Position numbers and translations under genes: made by a program. Shown here piece by piece: positions 56,722 through 64,000 of a DNA stretch of 64,000 bases. The notes under the pieces are model-generated. The model saw nothing but the letters and a program-made list of their open reading frames with translations, was not told where the DNA came from and ran no database searches. Source of the DNA: Sphingobacteriales bacterium (GTDB lineage: Bacteria; Bacteroidota; Bacteroidia; Sphingobacteriales; Sphingobacteriaceae); the NCBI GenBank assembly GCA_004293485.1, contig RDYW01000035.1, forward strand, positions 28,499 to 92,498. Reading direction: 5' to 3'. Each line of letters starts with the position of its first letter. Position 1 is the stretch's first letter.

Positions 56722-59700
56722 TTAATGCTCCTCGATAGTAGGTTTTAATTTTGGTTTAGCAAAATGCGCTTTTACTTTTACTCTAATTAAGTACATCGAT
56801 GGTAATAAAATCAATGTCAAAAATGTACCAAAACTCAAACCAAAAATCATGGTCCATGAAAGTGGACTCCAAAACGCTACGTTATCGCCCCCAAAATAAA
56901 TGTGTGGGTTACCTGTACTAAATAGGGTGGCAAAATCTAAATTTAAACCTATAGCTAATGGAATTAAACCTAATATTGTGGCAGTAGCGGTAAGTATTAC
57001 GGGTGTCATACGGGTACGGCCAGCTTCTAAAATTGCTTCAAATCCGTCCATTCCTTGCTCCATCATTAAATCGGCAAACTCTACCATTAAAATCCCGTTT
57101 CTAACAATAATTCCTGCTAAAGCCAAAACACCAATACCCATCATTACAGATGACATTTCCATATCAAAAAGAATTATACCGAGAAATACCCCTATAATAC
57201 TCAAAATAACTTCTGCTAAAATTATTAATGGTTTTCCTATCGAATTAAATTGAATAACCATTATTATTATTATCAATAACAAAGAAATTATTAATGCTGT
57301 CATTAAAAAAATAACTGTTTCTTTTTGCTCTACCTGCTCGCCAGCCATATTCACTTGTACGCCTTCGGGTTTTCTAAAATCAGTTAACTCGTTTTCAATA
57401 TTGGCTACTACATCGTTAGCATTATAATCGCCCAATACGTTCGATGATAGCATAATAATACGTTTTTGTTGCTTACGTTTTATGCCTCCGTAGGTATTCA
57501 CATAATCGATATTTGCAAACGATGATATAGGCACTTGCCTTACCATACCGCCCATACCCATATCCCGATAGGTAATTTTAATGTTTCTGAGGGCTTCTAA
57601 ACTATTGCGTTGGTCTTTTTGGGCTCGTAGGTTTATTTCGTAATCTTCATCGGCATCTCTAAATTTAGAAATTTCTTTACCGTATAATGCGGTTCGAATT
57701 TCCATTGCAATTTGCCCGGTAGAAATTCCTTCTCGGTTTGCTCGCTCTCGGTTAATATCAAAAATAATTTCGGGTTTATTGTTTTGGAAATCAGATTTTA
57801 ACTCCTCTACACCTGCAATGTTTTTGGCTACCAAATAGTTTTTTAAACGTACCGATGTTTGCACCAACGAATCGAGGTTATCGCCCGTAATTTCGATACT
57901 TATAGGCTTAGAGGTGGGTGGCCCCGATTGTTCTTGTGTTACCGAAATCTCGGCCCCAGCCACACCTTTTATAGCTTTACGCATTGCTTCTAAATACTCG
58001 CTCGAGCGTTTACCTTCACGCTCGCCAAACTCTACAAAAGCTACCGTAACTTTACCACGGTTGGGGTAATTACCTTGGTCTTCATCTTGCGGGTCGGTTA
58101 CGCCTACGGTAACGTTCGATAGTATGGACGATACATTATGCCTGCCCAAGCTATCTACCACTTGGGTAACTTTTTTCTCAATTTGTTTGGTAACCTCATT
58201 AGTATAAGCTTGGTCGGTACCTGTTGGTAGCGTTAAATACACGTAAGCAAAGTTAGGGTCGGCTTTTGGAAAAAATACAAATTTTGGCTTCATTACTTTT
58301 ATAAATAGTACTGAGAAAACCACCAAGCATAAAGTACTTAATAAAATAATATAAGGCCGATGTAATGCCCAATTTAAAAAGCCTGCATATTTGTTTAACA
58401 CTTTTGGCCAAATATTTTTTTGGAATTTACGAATAACTTTTTCTAAAATAAAATGCTGTATCAAATAGAATATAGCCATTATCACAACAAAGTTCGGAAA
58501 ACCAATGTTTACATATTTAGTAAAAAATGCTAATGAATATAAGACCGCAGCAGCCCCAGCAAAGTACAATAGCGTACGTTTTACTTTTTTATCAAAAGTA
58601 GGTTTATACACCTCGTCAGCAGCGTGTGACTCCATAAAATCGACCGCAAAAACAGGGTTTATAATGTAGGCCACCACTAGCGATGCCAGCAAAGTTATAA
58701 TTAGCGTTATAGGTAAAAAAAACATAAACTGCCCAATTACCCCAGGCCAAAAAGCGAGTGGAATAAAAGGCGCAAGGGTTGTCATAGTACCCGAAAAAAC
58801 TGGTAAAAACACTTCTCCAGCGGCCATTTTAGCTGCTTGTTTTATAGGTACTTTGCCATTATCGAAAATACGGTGGGTGTTTTCTATCACCACCACGGCA
58901 TCATCAACCACAATACCTAGGGCTAAAAGGAACGAGAAAAGCACAATCATATTCATGGTGAAACCAATGGTAGGCATTAATAAAAACGCCACACACATTG
59001 ATAGCGGCACCGATAATGCCACAAAAAATGCGTTGGTAATGCCCATAAAAAACATCAAAATCAGGGTAACCAAAATAAAACCAATAACAATGGTGTTTAT
59101 TAAATCGTGTAGGGTTACACGGGTTTTGTCGGATTGGTCGCCGGTGGTAACAATTTCTAAGCCTTTAGGAAACTCTTTTGCTTTCATTTCGGCAACCAGT
59201 TCACGTATTTTATCAGATGCTTCGATAAGGTTTTGGCCTGATCGTTTTTTAACATTTAACGTAATTACGTTTTTACCCGCCAACCTAGCAAACGATTCTT
59301 GCTCTTTAAAACCATCTACCACTTGGGCAATATCTCGCAAATAAACCGATGCGCCCGATGGGGTTTTTATAATCGTGTTTGATATTTCGGTAGCATCTTT
59401 AAACTCTTTTTTAATGTTTAACGTTCGGCGAATGCCATCGCTGGGTACGGTACCGCCCGATGCCGAAATGTTTTCGTAACCAATGGCCCGCTCAATATCG
59501 CCAAACGATATTTGGGTGGAAGCCATTTTGTTCATATCCACATTTATTTGCACTTCGTTATCTAATGCACCTACCAAATCAACCCCCGAAATTTCGGGCA
59601 TAGCTTCAATGCGGTCTTTTAAATTTTTGGCATATTTTTTCAGGGTTTTTAAATCATAATTTCCCGAAAGGTTAAGATACATAATGGGCAAATCGGCCAG

Positions 59701-60120
59701 GTTAATATCAATAACTTCGGGGTCGTCGGGCAGGTTATTGGGTAAATCTTGCTTGGCTTTATCCACCGCATCTTTTATGCGTTGCTTGGCATCTTTTATA
59801 CTTACTTTTGAGTTAAACTCGGCAGTTATAAACGAAAAATCTTGGTAAGAGTTTGATGTAATTTTTTTTAACCCTTGTACACCTTTTATTTGCGTTTCTA
59901 ACTGCTTGGTTACCAAGTTTTCCATATTAGCGGGCGATGTGCCAGGGTATATGGTTTTTACAAATATTTTTGGGATAGATATTTCGGGGAAATTTTCTTT
60001 CGGCAAGCTATTGTATGCAAAATAGCCCGCTATTAAAAGCAATAGGGTAAGCACATAAATAGCAGTTTTGTTATCAATAGCCCAGCTTGATGGGCCAAAT
60101 TCTTTGTTACTATCTTTCAT
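56722..60120 (-). CDS. RND-family efflux permease (AcrB/MdtB-like)
   Basis: The 1132-residue inner-membrane protein shows the RND pattern. It has an N-terminal helix (TAIYVLTLLLLIAGYFAYNS), two large periplasmic loops, and the membrane helix TM4 with ALGIVVDDAVVVIENTHR, the Asp pair that relays protons. The second half repeats with MGIGVLALAGIIVRNGILMVEFAD. It should use the proton gradient to drive export. It is larger than AcrB (about 1050 aa) because of an extra membrane-proximal stretch near residues 515-560. It is the last gene of the operon. Confidence 0.94.
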   Translation of the reverse strand: MKDSNKEFGPSSWAIDNKTAIYVLTLLLLIAGYFAYNSLPKENFPEISIPKIFVKTIYPGTSPANMENLVTKQLETQIKGVQGLKKITSNSYQDFSFITAEFNSKVSIKDAKQRIKDAVDKAKQDLPNNLPDDPEVIDINLADLPIMYLNLSGNYDLKTLKKYAKNLKDRIEAMPEISGVDLVGALDNEVQINVDMNKMASTQISFGDIERAIGYENISASGGTVPSDGIRRTLNIKKEFKDATEISNTIIKTPSGASVYLRDIAQVVDGFKEQESFARLAGKNVITLNVKKRSGQNLIEASDKIRELVAEMKAKEFPKGLEIVTTGDQSDKTRVTLHDLINTIVIGFILVTLILMFFMGITNAFFVALSVPLSMCVAFLLMPTIGFTMNMIVLFSFLLALGIVVDDAVVVIENTHRIFDNGKVPIKQAAKMAAGEVFLPVFSGTMTTLAPFIPLAFWPGVIGQFMFFLPITLIITLLASLVVAYIINPVFAVDFMESHAADEVYKPTFDKKVKRTLLYFAGAAAVLYSLAFFTKYVNIGFPNFVVIMAIFYLIQHFILEKVIRKFQKNIWPKVLNKYAGFLNWALHRPYIILLSTLCLVVFSVLFIKVMKPKFVFFPKADPNFAYVYLTLPTGTDQAYTNEVTKQIEKKVTQVVDSLGRHNVSSILSNVTVGVTDPQDEDQGNYPNRGKVTVAFVEFGEREGKRSSEYLEAMRKAIKGVAGAEISVTQEQSGPPTSKPISIEITGDNLDSLVQTSVRLKNYLVAKNIAGVEELKSDFQNNKPEIIFDINRERANREGISTGQIAMEIRTALYGKEISKFRDADEDYEINLRAQKDQRNSLEALRNIKITYRDMGMGGMVRQVPISSFANIDYVNTYGGIKRKQQKRIIMLSSNVLGDYNANDVVANIENELTDFRKPEGVQVNMAGEQVEQKETVIFLMTALIISLLLIIIIMVIQFNSIGKPLIILAEVILSIIGVFLGIILFDMEMSSVMMGIGVLALAGIIVRNGILMVEFADLMMEQGMDGFEAILEAGRTRMTPVILTATATILGLIPLAIGLNLDFATLFSTGNPHIYFGGDNVAFWSPLSWTMIFGLSFGTFLTLILLPSMYLIRVKVKAHFAKPKLKPTIEEH

Positions 60121-60192
60121 CTTTTTTTGTTTTTGATGTATGATTTATTTTTTTATTAAAGCTAGGTTCTGTTAGTAATTTTTTTAATGATT

Positions 60193-60308
60193 TGGGCGTT
60201 TAAACACGCTGTTCGCTTTATCTTTTTTTCTTAGCCCTTTCCCTCCAGTCCCCGAAGGGGGAGCAAAATGGGCTAAGAAAAAAAGGATGCCGCTACCATC
60301 ATTAACGC
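60193..60308 (+). repeat. intergenic repeat, GGGCGTT...TTAACGC family, copy 2
   Basis: The block starts TTTGGGCGTTTAAACACGC, has a long inner stem (TTTTTTTCTTAGCCC with GGGCTAAGAAAAAAA) and ends GCCGCTACCATCATTAACGC. Its ends match copy 1 at 264-358. Nested in its loop is a C-rich short repeat (CCCTCCAGTCCCCGAAGGGG) like those inside the restriction gene. It sits between the adaptor and permease genes of the efflux operon. Confidence 0.65.
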
Positions 60309-60339
60309 AAATAAAAGCGGTGACAATCCTACTTGGCTG

Positions 60340-61431
60340 TTAAAACTTTACCAAATCGCCTTCGTTTAAGCCATTAAAGCCAAGGGTAATTACTTTATCG
60401 CCAGCTTTAAGGCCACTTAAAACTTCGGCATTTCCGTTGTAAATTTTACCTACTTTTATGTTGGCTTTTACCACTTTAGCATCTTGCGAAAGCAAAACAA
60501 AATCGCCGTTTTCTGATTTTTGTATCGCTTTTACAGGCACTGTTAAGGCATTAGCTTTTTTATAATCTACAATTTTTAAAATAGCTAGCATATTTGGCCT
60601 AAAGGTAGCTTTCGATGGTATTTTAACTTCGATATTAAAACTACGTGAAGCTGGGTCGATGTTTTTTGATGCAAAAGCTATTTTGCTTACCAACGAATCT
60701 TGCGCATCGGGTACTAAAACTTCTACCTCATCGCCCATATCTATTTTGCCAGCATAAGTTTCTGATACCAATGCTTTTGCTTTTAATACCGAAGCATTTA
60801 TAATGCGTATGCCGGGTACGCCGGGTTGTATGGCTTGGCCAATTTTCCAATCCATTAAATCAACAGTTCCACTTATAGGGGCAGTAACTTTGTACATTGA
60901 TGCCTGTTGTTTTACTACGGCCAATTGTTTTTCTAAACCTTGTTTTTGGGTTTTGGCACTTAAAAACTGTACTTCGGTGCCTATTTTTTGGTCCCAAAGG
61001 TTTTTTTGACGCATAAATAAAGTGGTAGCCAAATCTAACTGGGTTTCTACCTGTGCTATGCTTTGGCGCAATACGGCATCATCAAGCTGTGCCAACACTT
61101 GGCCTTTGCTTACATTTTGCCCAATTTTTACCATAATATTGGTAATTACACCTGGTGCTTGTGCGTTTACTTGTACGTTTTGCTCGGCATCAACTTTACC
61201 TTGTATTTCTATATAGTTTTTAAAGGTGCTTGCGCTAACCTCAACTACCGAAACATCTTTGTAAATTTTTTCTTGCTTTGCGCCGATTTCGGTTTCTAGC
61301 TTTGCAATGCTGCTGTTAATTTCGGCTTGTTGTTTTTTTAACTCGGCCAGTTGGGCAGTTTTATCTTTGGGTGCGTTATTACAAGCTGCAAATAATAAGG
61401 CGGTTAGTGCGGTTAATAGTACTTTTTTCAT
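60340..61431 (-). CDS. RND efflux periplasmic adaptor lipoprotein
   Basis: The 363-residue protein has a lipoprotein signal (MKKVLLTALTALLFAACNN, lipobox FAAC) and an early coiled coil (QLAELKKQQAEINSSIAKLE). Its lipoyl halves are NIMVKIGQNVSKGQVLAQLD and VTAPISGTVDLMDWKIGQA, followed by the beta-barrel and membrane-proximal domains. It links the permease and the outer-membrane duct. It lies 67 bp after the TolC-family gene and 219 bp before the permease gene; that gap contains a repeat. Confidence 0.94.
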   Translation of the reverse strand: MKKVLLTALTALLFAACNNAPKDKTAQLAELKKQQAEINSSIAKLETEIGAKQEKIYKDVSVVEVSASTFKNYIEIQGKVDAEQNVQVNAQAPGVITNIMVKIGQNVSKGQVLAQLDDAVLRQSIAQVETQLDLATTLFMRQKNLWDQKIGTEVQFLSAKTQKQGLEKQLAVVKQQASMYKVTAPISGTVDLMDWKIGQAIQPGVPGIRIINASVLKAKALVSETYAGKIDMGDEVEVLVPDAQDSLVSKIAFASKNIDPASRSFNIEVKIPSKATFRPNMLAILKIVDYKKANALTVPVKAIQKSENGDFVLLSQDAKVVKANIKVGKIYNGNAEVLSGLKAGDKVITLGFNGLNEGDLVKF

Positions 61432-61498
61432 TTTTATTTATTTTTTGGTGTTGATGATTTTTTTTGTTGATAAACATTTAAAACTAAGCACAAAAGCC

Positions 61499-62842
61499 CT
61501 ATCGTATGCGCCCTAATGCTTTGTCTAAATTTACTTTGTTAATTAATGCGTCGTATAATGCGCCTATGTAATTGGTTTCGGCTTCTTTTAATGCGGTTTC
61601 GGCGGTGGTAACTTCTAAACTAGAGCCCACACCTTGCTCGTATTTTACTTTGGTAACCCGTAGCACTTCTTGCGCCAAAGTGCGGTTACTTTTTTGGTTT
61701 TCTAACGATGTTATGCCGTTTATATAAGCCGTTTGCGATTGGTTAATTTGCAAGTTTATACCATTTTGTAAATTAAATAAATCGTTATCCGATTTTGTAA
61801 CCGCTAGTTTTGCTTGCTTTACGCGATAATACCTTTGCCCGCTACTAAAAATAGGAATGTTTAATTGCAAACCAATGAGCGAGGTTGGGAAACTTCTATC
61901 AAACAAGGTATTAAAATTATTACTTAGAAAAGCTCTCGAAAAACTACCAAATGCGGCTAAAGAAGGTAATGATTGAGATTTGTAACGCTTTAAATCTAAT
62001 TGATTTAGCTTTTTGCTGGTTTGCGCCAAAGCATATTCGGGGCGGTTTAAATATGCCGAAGTATCGGCCGTTATGGTTTCTTTAGTAAAACTAATATTTT
62101 CTATTTTTTCGTTGATAATTAGTTTATCGCCAATAGGCATACCCATTTGAAATTTTAATAGGTTATTGTTTAAATCTAATAATCGCAATACATTGCTACG
62201 TTCCGTTTGTATGTTATTAGATAAAACGGTAAGCCTATCCACATCAATTTTTTCAGCAAAACCATTTTTTAGGTATTGTTTGGTATCGTTTAAGGTTTTT
62301 TGTAAGCGGCTAATGTTGGCATCTAATAACGTTAAACGTTCGTTGGCAATTAAAACAGAATAGTAGGCTTGTGTTACGGCTACAGCTGTTTCAATTTTAG
62401 TACGATTTAGTAACCTAGATGATAGTTCTTTAAACGTTTTTGCAGCTTGTAAACCTACAATATACGAACCATCAAAAAGTAATTGACTTACACTAATACC
62501 TGGGTTAGCTTGGTATTTTACCCCAAACTGTACAGGTACAATTTCGCCTGGCCTGCCAGCAAGTTCGCCAGGTATTAATGAGGTTGGTATGGCTAAAAAG
62601 TCCTGAAAATTTGCTACACCACTTACTTGCGGTAAGCCAATTGCCGTAGTTTCGCGAACTTTATATTTGGCTATTTCTTCATCTATTTTGGCATTTAAAA
62701 TAGCTGTTTGGTGCTCGTAAGCATAGTTTATGCAGCCTTCTAGCTTAAAGTTATGTACTTTTGTACTATCGGTTTGTGCCAATAAAGTATCTAAAGTAAA
62801 ACTTAAAATAATTGCTAATAGTAATTTTGTAGTTTTCATCAT
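61499..62842 (-). CDS. TolC-family outer-membrane protein of the RND operon
   Basis: The 447-residue protein has a signal peptide (LLLAIILSFTLDTLLAQ) and the duplicated helical hairpins of TolC (TAVAVTQAYYSVLIANERLT and VKYEQGVGSSLEVTTAETAL). It starts 4 bp after the TetR gene stop and is the second gene of the operon. It is only distantly like the other TolC-family protein at 49,133, which fits two separate efflux systems. Confidence 0.94.
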   Translation of the reverse strand: MMKTTKLLLAIILSFTLDTLLAQTDSTKVHNFKLEGCINYAYEHQTAILNAKIDEEIAKYKVRETTAIGLPQVSGVANFQDFLAIPTSLIPGELAGRPGEIVPVQFGVKYQANPGISVSQLLFDGSYIVGLQAAKTFKELSSRLLNRTKIETAVAVTQAYYSVLIANERLTLLDANISRLQKTLNDTKQYLKNGFAEKIDVDRLTVLSNNIQTERSNVLRLLDLNNNLLKFQMGMPIGDKLIINEKIENISFTKETITADTSAYLNRPEYALAQTSKKLNQLDLKRYKSQSLPSLAAFGSFSRAFLSNNFNTLFDRSFPTSLIGLQLNIPIFSSGQRYYRVKQAKLAVTKSDNDLFNLQNGINLQINQSQTAYINGITSLENQKSNRTLAQEVLRVTKVKYEQGVGSSLEVTTAETALKEAETNYIGALYDALINKVNLDKALGRIR

Positions 62843-62846
62843 ATTA

Positions 62847-63452
62847 TTAGGGGTTTTTATATTTATTAATTAATACATGGCCACTAAGGGTGCTTACGCC
62901 AAATAAAAAATGTATGGTAGCTTCTAAAAAAACATCGTAAAGGCTGTGGCTACCGTTTCGTACTAAATCGCACCCAACGCTCCAATTTATTTGGCTTACA
63001 CGTAGGGTGGCTAGTATTTCGGTGTTTAAATCGGGCCTAAAAATACCTTCGGCTATACCCCGTTCTAAGCCTTTTTTTATGGTGTTAAAAACGTAAGTAT
63101 GGTGAAAATTTATCATTAACTGGTGGGCATTGCTGTGGTATTTTTGCAAATCGTAAAATAGGGTAGGGTTAATGCCTGCTAGCATAGTTTTCAAAAAATC
63201 CATACATAAAAAAACTTCTTCAATAGCGTTGCTGGCAATTTTGGTTCGCTCGGCCATTTGGCATTCGTCTTCAGCTAACTTTTTTGCTATCAGCTTATAC
63301 ACCAAATTGTTTTTATCTTTATAAAAAGTATAAATAGTTTTTTTAGATATAGATAGCTGCTTGGCAATATCGTCCATGGTTACGCTTTTAATACCCAATT
63401 GCATAAACAATTTTTCGGCCTCGGTTAAAATATATTCCTCTGTTTTTTCCAT
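62847..63452 (-). CDS. TetR/AcrR-family repressor of the efflux operon
   Basis: The 201-residue protein has the TetR HTH at the N terminus (GIKSVTMDDIAKQLSISKKT, then IYTFYKDKNNLVYKLIAKK) and a helical ligand-binding part. It is the first gene of the operon, 4 bp before the TolC-family gene. A palindrome that overlaps its own promoter (63,475-63,508) suggests autorepression that is lifted by an export substrate. Confidence 0.92.
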   Translation of the reverse strand: MEKTEEYILTEAEKLFMQLGIKSVTMDDIAKQLSISKKTIYTFYKDKNNLVYKLIAKKLAEDECQMAERTKIASNAIEEVFLCMDFLKTMLAGINPTLFYDLQKYHSNAHQLMINFHHTYVFNTIKKGLERGIAEGIFRPDLNTEILATLRVSQINWSVGCDLVRNGSHSLYDVFLEATIHFLFGVSTLSGHVLINKYKNP

Positions 63453-63468
63453 ATCTCTAATTCGTAAG

Positions 63469-63508
63469 CAAAACTATGGAAACTTTTAACATTTCCAAAG
63501 TTTCCATA
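63469..63508 (-). promoter_or_regulatory. promoter with overlapping TetR-type operator
   Basis: On the minus strand TTTG and TAGTTTTG are 19 bp apart, a very good promoter. Perfect 12-base arms TATGGAAACTTT and AAAGTTTCCATA, separated by 10 bases (63,475-63,508), cover the -33 element and the spacer. A repressor bound there would block polymerase. The repressor is probably the TetR protein encoded just downstream. Confidence 0.75.
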
Positions 63509-63751
63509 CATATTTTTAATTTTTTTTTTAGAAGGATTTTTTTAGAGGTTTTTCGATATATAAACATATAAATAATAGTTTTATAAAGGCTATGATATGT
63601 ATTTATGTAGATTGAAAGTTAAATCTTATTAAATACCATAATACTTGCTTAGCTTTTAAGCTGTATTTAATAGGCATTTAATAGTAAACTATTAGCTTAC
63701 CATCTAATTATTAAGAAAAAAGCTTTTAGGTGTAAAGTTATATTTTGATTC
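63509..63751. other. AT-rich intergenic stretch before the insertion sequence
   Basis: These about 240 bp show no gene, repeat or clear signal; the region is very AT-rich. Confidence 0.45.
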
Positions 63752-64000
63752 ATTGTTGTCCGATAAAAAGTAGCCAAACTAATGGCTACTTTATAAAAGT
63801 CGTAAATTTGTTTTGCAAACTAAAAAGTACGATGAGCAAATTAACTATTTTTCGACCAAATCTGTTTTCGGACAGCTGATATCATTAATTGATGATAATA
63901 CCATAAAAATTGCGGTTAAACGGCACAAATCCGACCACTATACCAAGCGATTTAAGAGCAAAGACCACTTGATTAGTATGTTGTTTTGTTCATTTGCAAA
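63752..64000 (+). mobile_element. left part of an IS4-family insertion sequence
   Basis: An IS4-type transposase begins at about 63,813 and is cut by the right edge. Just upstream, ATTGTTGTCCGATAAAAAGT may be the terminal repeat. A 10-bp hairpin (AAAGTAGCCA with TGGCTACTTT, 63,767-63,792) stands between it and the gene, as in elements that block read-through from outside. The exact left end and target duplication cannot be fixed without the right end. Confidence 0.6.
63813..64000 (+). CDS. IS4-family transposase, N-terminal fragment (DUF4372)
   Basis: The 62 visible codons include NYFSTKSVFGQLISLIDDN, KSDHYTKRFKSKDHLISMLF and CSFA. They match the DUF4372 N-terminal domain of IS4-family transposases (VFGQLL...F...D.YYK.F..WDHLV.MLF). 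The start is uncertain: TTG at 63,813 is the first plausible start in frame; the ATG at 63,832 is in another frame. The DDE catalytic part lies outside the window. Confidence 0.82.
   Translation, partial: MQTKKYDEQINYFSTKSVFGQLISLIDDNTIKIAVKRHKSDHYTKRFKSKDHLISMLFCSFA

Overview
The window comes from a low-GC member of the Bacteroidota, most likely a Sphingobacteriaceae-type organism. This rests on the lengths and sequence character of RpoB (1267 aa) and RpoC (1430 aa), on the TTTG / TAnnTTTG promoters typical of the phylum, on many exported proteins ending their signal peptide in AQ, and on Bacteroidota families such as the DUF5723-like outer-membrane proteins. The species cannot be named from the sequence alone.

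The left end (1-14,341) is a conserved information-processing block on the minus strand. A strong promoter at 14,312-14,341 drives tRNA-Thr(TGT), tRNA-Tyr(GTA), tRNA-Gly(TCC), tRNA-Thr(GGT), tuf, tRNA-Trp(CCA), secE, nusG, rplK, rplA, rplJ, rplL, rpoB and rpoC, ending at an intrinsic terminator at 1,004-1,035. Hairpins lie after tuf, between rplL and rpoB, and between rpoB and rpoC. The start of rpe is cut by the left edge.

The next part (14.6-34.6 kb) is mostly housekeeping and envelope genes: an ArsC-like reductase, an exported regulatory-domain protein, a decayed excisionase-type gene, a LolD-like ATPase with a degenerate ATP-grasp/HAD pair, sucC, aroC, a beta-barrel protein, a possibly phase-variable lipoprotein, tsaD, a TamB-like protein, an M16 peptidase, priA and a DUF423 membrane protein.

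From 35.0 to 43.0 kb lies a defence-type island on the minus strand: XRE regulator, MmeI-like DNA methyltransferase, AlbA_2/Schlafen-type ATP-binding protein, DExH helicase and GIY-YIG nuclease. Core genes resume at 43.4-51.9 kb: two envelope proteins, tsaB, yidD, rnpA, rpmH, a polysaccharide deacetylase, and a TolC plus adaptor pair that lacks its inner-membrane transporter. A second accessory segment at 52.1-56.4 kb holds a single-chain restriction-modification enzyme carrying three in-frame short palindromic repeats, and a HigBA-type toxin-antitoxin pair. The right end (56.7-63.5 kb) is a TetR-controlled tripartite RND efflux operon. An IS4-family transposase begins at the right edge.

The least explained material is the repetitive DNA around the accessory regions. 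Two related imperfect palindromes, about 110-140 bp long, sit just downstream of the two accessory clusters and resemble recombination sites of gene cassettes. Several other short palindromic repeat families are present between genes, and one has been spliced in frame into a gene.
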